NCBI GenBank assembly: GCA_020854055.1
Contig: JADZGD010000143.1
Location: forward strand, 79,348 to 143,347
From: Bryobacterales bacterium
GTDB taxonomy: Bacteria > Acidobacteriota > Terriglobia > Bryobacterales > Bryobacteraceae
Reading direction: 5' to 3'
Length of the DNA: 64,000 bases
Program-made: the position numbers and the translations under genes
Shown here: in pieces, positions 63,225 to 64,000 of the stretch
Layout: the number at the start of each line of letters is the position of its first letter
Numbering within the stretch: the stretch's first letter is position 1
The notes under the pieces: model-generated
The model's database searches: none
Told to the model about the DNA's origin: nothing
Seen by the model: the letters and a program-made list of their open reading frames with translations, nothing else

Positions 63225-63803
63225 ATGGGCGAGATCGAGAACAAACAAGAGATTGAGATCAAACTGCGCGTTGGTGATGCCGCTCACGGATGGGCGCTGA
63301 TTCGCTCGGCGGGTTGCCGTCTGGTGAGAGAGCGGACGTTTGAGCGTAATGTCCTCTTTGATACCGCTGAACAATCGCTGCAGCAGAAAGGACAACTGCT
63401 CCGGCTGCGGCACTACGGGGAGGATCGCGTGGTCACCTTCAAGGGGAAGAGTGTGCCGGGCAGGCATAAAGTGCGTGAAGAGATCGAATTCCGTGTGTCG
63501 GACAGCGCAAATTTCCAACGGCTGCTGGAAAAATTGGGATATGCCGCGGGATTTTGCTATGAAAAATACCGCACCGAATTTCTGTCCGAGGATGGCACCG
63601 GAAAGATTGTCCTGGACGAGACGCCGGTCGGCGTGCTGCTTGAACTGGAGGGTCCGCCGGCATGGATCGACCTGACTGCGGCGCATCTCGGCTTTAGTGA
63701 AGCCGAATACATAACCATGAGCTATGGCGCGCTCTGGGTGGAGGATTGCCTCAGGCGGGGCGTGCCGCCGGGCGACATGGTGTTCGGTGGCGATCGGCGA
63801 TAA
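63225..63803 (+). CDS. CYTH-domain protein (CyaB/triphosphatase-like)
   Basis: 192 residues. The CYTH signature EIEIKLRV (ExExK) opens the domain; further acidic/basic tunnel residues are seen in LLRLRHYGEDRVVTFKGKS, REEIEFRVSD, EKYRTEFL and KIVLDETPVGVLLELEG. CYTH proteins bind triphosphate groups and include class IV adenylate cyclases, thiamine triphosphatases and inorganic triphosphatases; which one is not decided by sequence. ATG at 63225. Confidence 0.88.
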   Translation: MGEIENKQEIEIKLRVGDAAHGWALIRSAGCRLVRERTFERNVLFDTAEQSLQQKGQLLRLRHYGEDRVVTFKGKSVPGRHKVREEIEFRVSDSANFQRLLEKLGYAAGFCYEKYRTEFLSEDGTGKIVLDETPVGVLLELEGPPAWIDLTAAHLGFSEAEYITMSYGALWVEDCLRRGVPPGDMVFGGDRR

Positions 63804-63851
63804 GAGGTCTGTTGCGCCCGTCGGAAGGAGCTGAGTGAGATGAATGCCTCA

Positions 63852-63897
63852 TGCCCCCGTTATTGGCGCACAGGGCTCTTGACCAATTCCGGGGGCA
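63852..63897. repeat. 8-bp inverted repeat near the IS edge
   Basis: TGCCCCCG (63852-63859) and CGGGGGCA (63890-63897) are a perfect inverted pair 30 nt apart. GGGCTCTTGACCAATTCC (63873-63890) inside it resembles the GGCTCTT ends of ISL3-family elements. Confidence 0.45.
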
Positions 63898-64000
63898 GGC
63901 TCTCGATCCCAAGGTGGTAAAACATTCTTGGGAGAAATGATTTGACCGACTCTGAGATCGTGTTGGGCCTACCCCAATACGAGATTACCGCTATTGAACG
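63873..64000 (+). mobile_element. Left end of a probable ISL3-like insertion sequence
   Basis: A GGGCTCTT terminal-like sequence at 63873 is followed, after about 70 nt, by the start of a transposase-like ORF. The right part of the element lies outside the window, so the boundary and target duplication cannot be checked. Confidence 0.45.
63942..64000 (+). CDS. Transposase N-terminus, ISL3-like (partial)
   Basis: From TTG at 63942, 7 nt after GGAG, the frame reads TDSEIVLGLPQYEITAIE and runs off the window. ISL3 transposases commonly begin with a short LGLPxYEV-type segment before a zinc-binding motif. Only 20 residues are visible, so the call is tentative. Confidence 0.45.
   Translation, partial: MTDSEIVLGLPQYEITAIE

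Overview
The window is chromosomal DNA of a high-GC Gram-negative bacterium. The gene mix suggests an Acidobacteriota member, perhaps a Solibacter/Bryobacter-like lineage: a secretin carrying TPR repeats and a C-terminal cohesin-like domain next to two pseudopilins, many secreted glycoside hydrolases and esterases, a Tat-exported Gfo/Idh oxidoreductase, a TTG/GTG-rich start-codon habit, and several small proteins I cannot name. This assignment is inference; no 16S gene is present.

Layout. 1-11,000: a 5'-truncated phosphoesterase and an M20 peptidase (+); then on the minus strand a methyltransferase, a PAS histidine kinase, the lolD-clpC pair, a secreted FAD oxidoreductase with SLH-like repeats, a BlaI-type repressor with a candidate operator, and a PIG-L deacetylase. 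11,100-17,470: a MoxR-DUF58-BatA-like-VWA operon (minus). 17,570-18,380: a 3'-truncated group IIC intron just past a terminator hairpin, behind a small membrane protein gene. 18,780-23,200: a B12-dependent ribonucleotide reductase under tandem NrdR boxes, a strong terminator, and rmuC. 23,217-33,207: a tightly packed minus-strand run of nine genes (smpB-pepA-rlmB-ggt-sugar isomerase-like-asnS-rocF-ddl-guaB) in which ddl appears to start at a non-ATG/GTG/TTG codon. 33,300-36,900: secretin-cohesin and two pseudopilins (+). 36,886-45,460: an enolase-superfamily dehydratase, a lipoprotein, the selenocysteine tRNA gene (selC), a DMT transporter, small conserved genes including yggX, a secreted esterase, a broken ECF sigma gene and a GH20 hexosaminidase. 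45,469-53,740: fliS, a large GH38-like mannosidase, Gfo/Idh, a second DMT transporter, a PfkB kinase, a CbiX-like chelatase and a CBS protein. 53,863-64,000: comEC, a NarX/NarL-type two-component pair, several exported proteins of unknown role, a CYTH phosphatase, and the left edge of a probable ISL3-like insertion sequence.

The most notable points are selC together with a small membrane ORF whose UGA is followed by a SECIS-like hairpin (possible undescribed selenoprotein), the group IIC intron fossil, the paired NrdR boxes, and the ddl start. No CRISPR array, rRNA, prophage or classical defence system was seen. Apart from the intron fossil and the right-edge IS, the window looks like ordinary chromosome.
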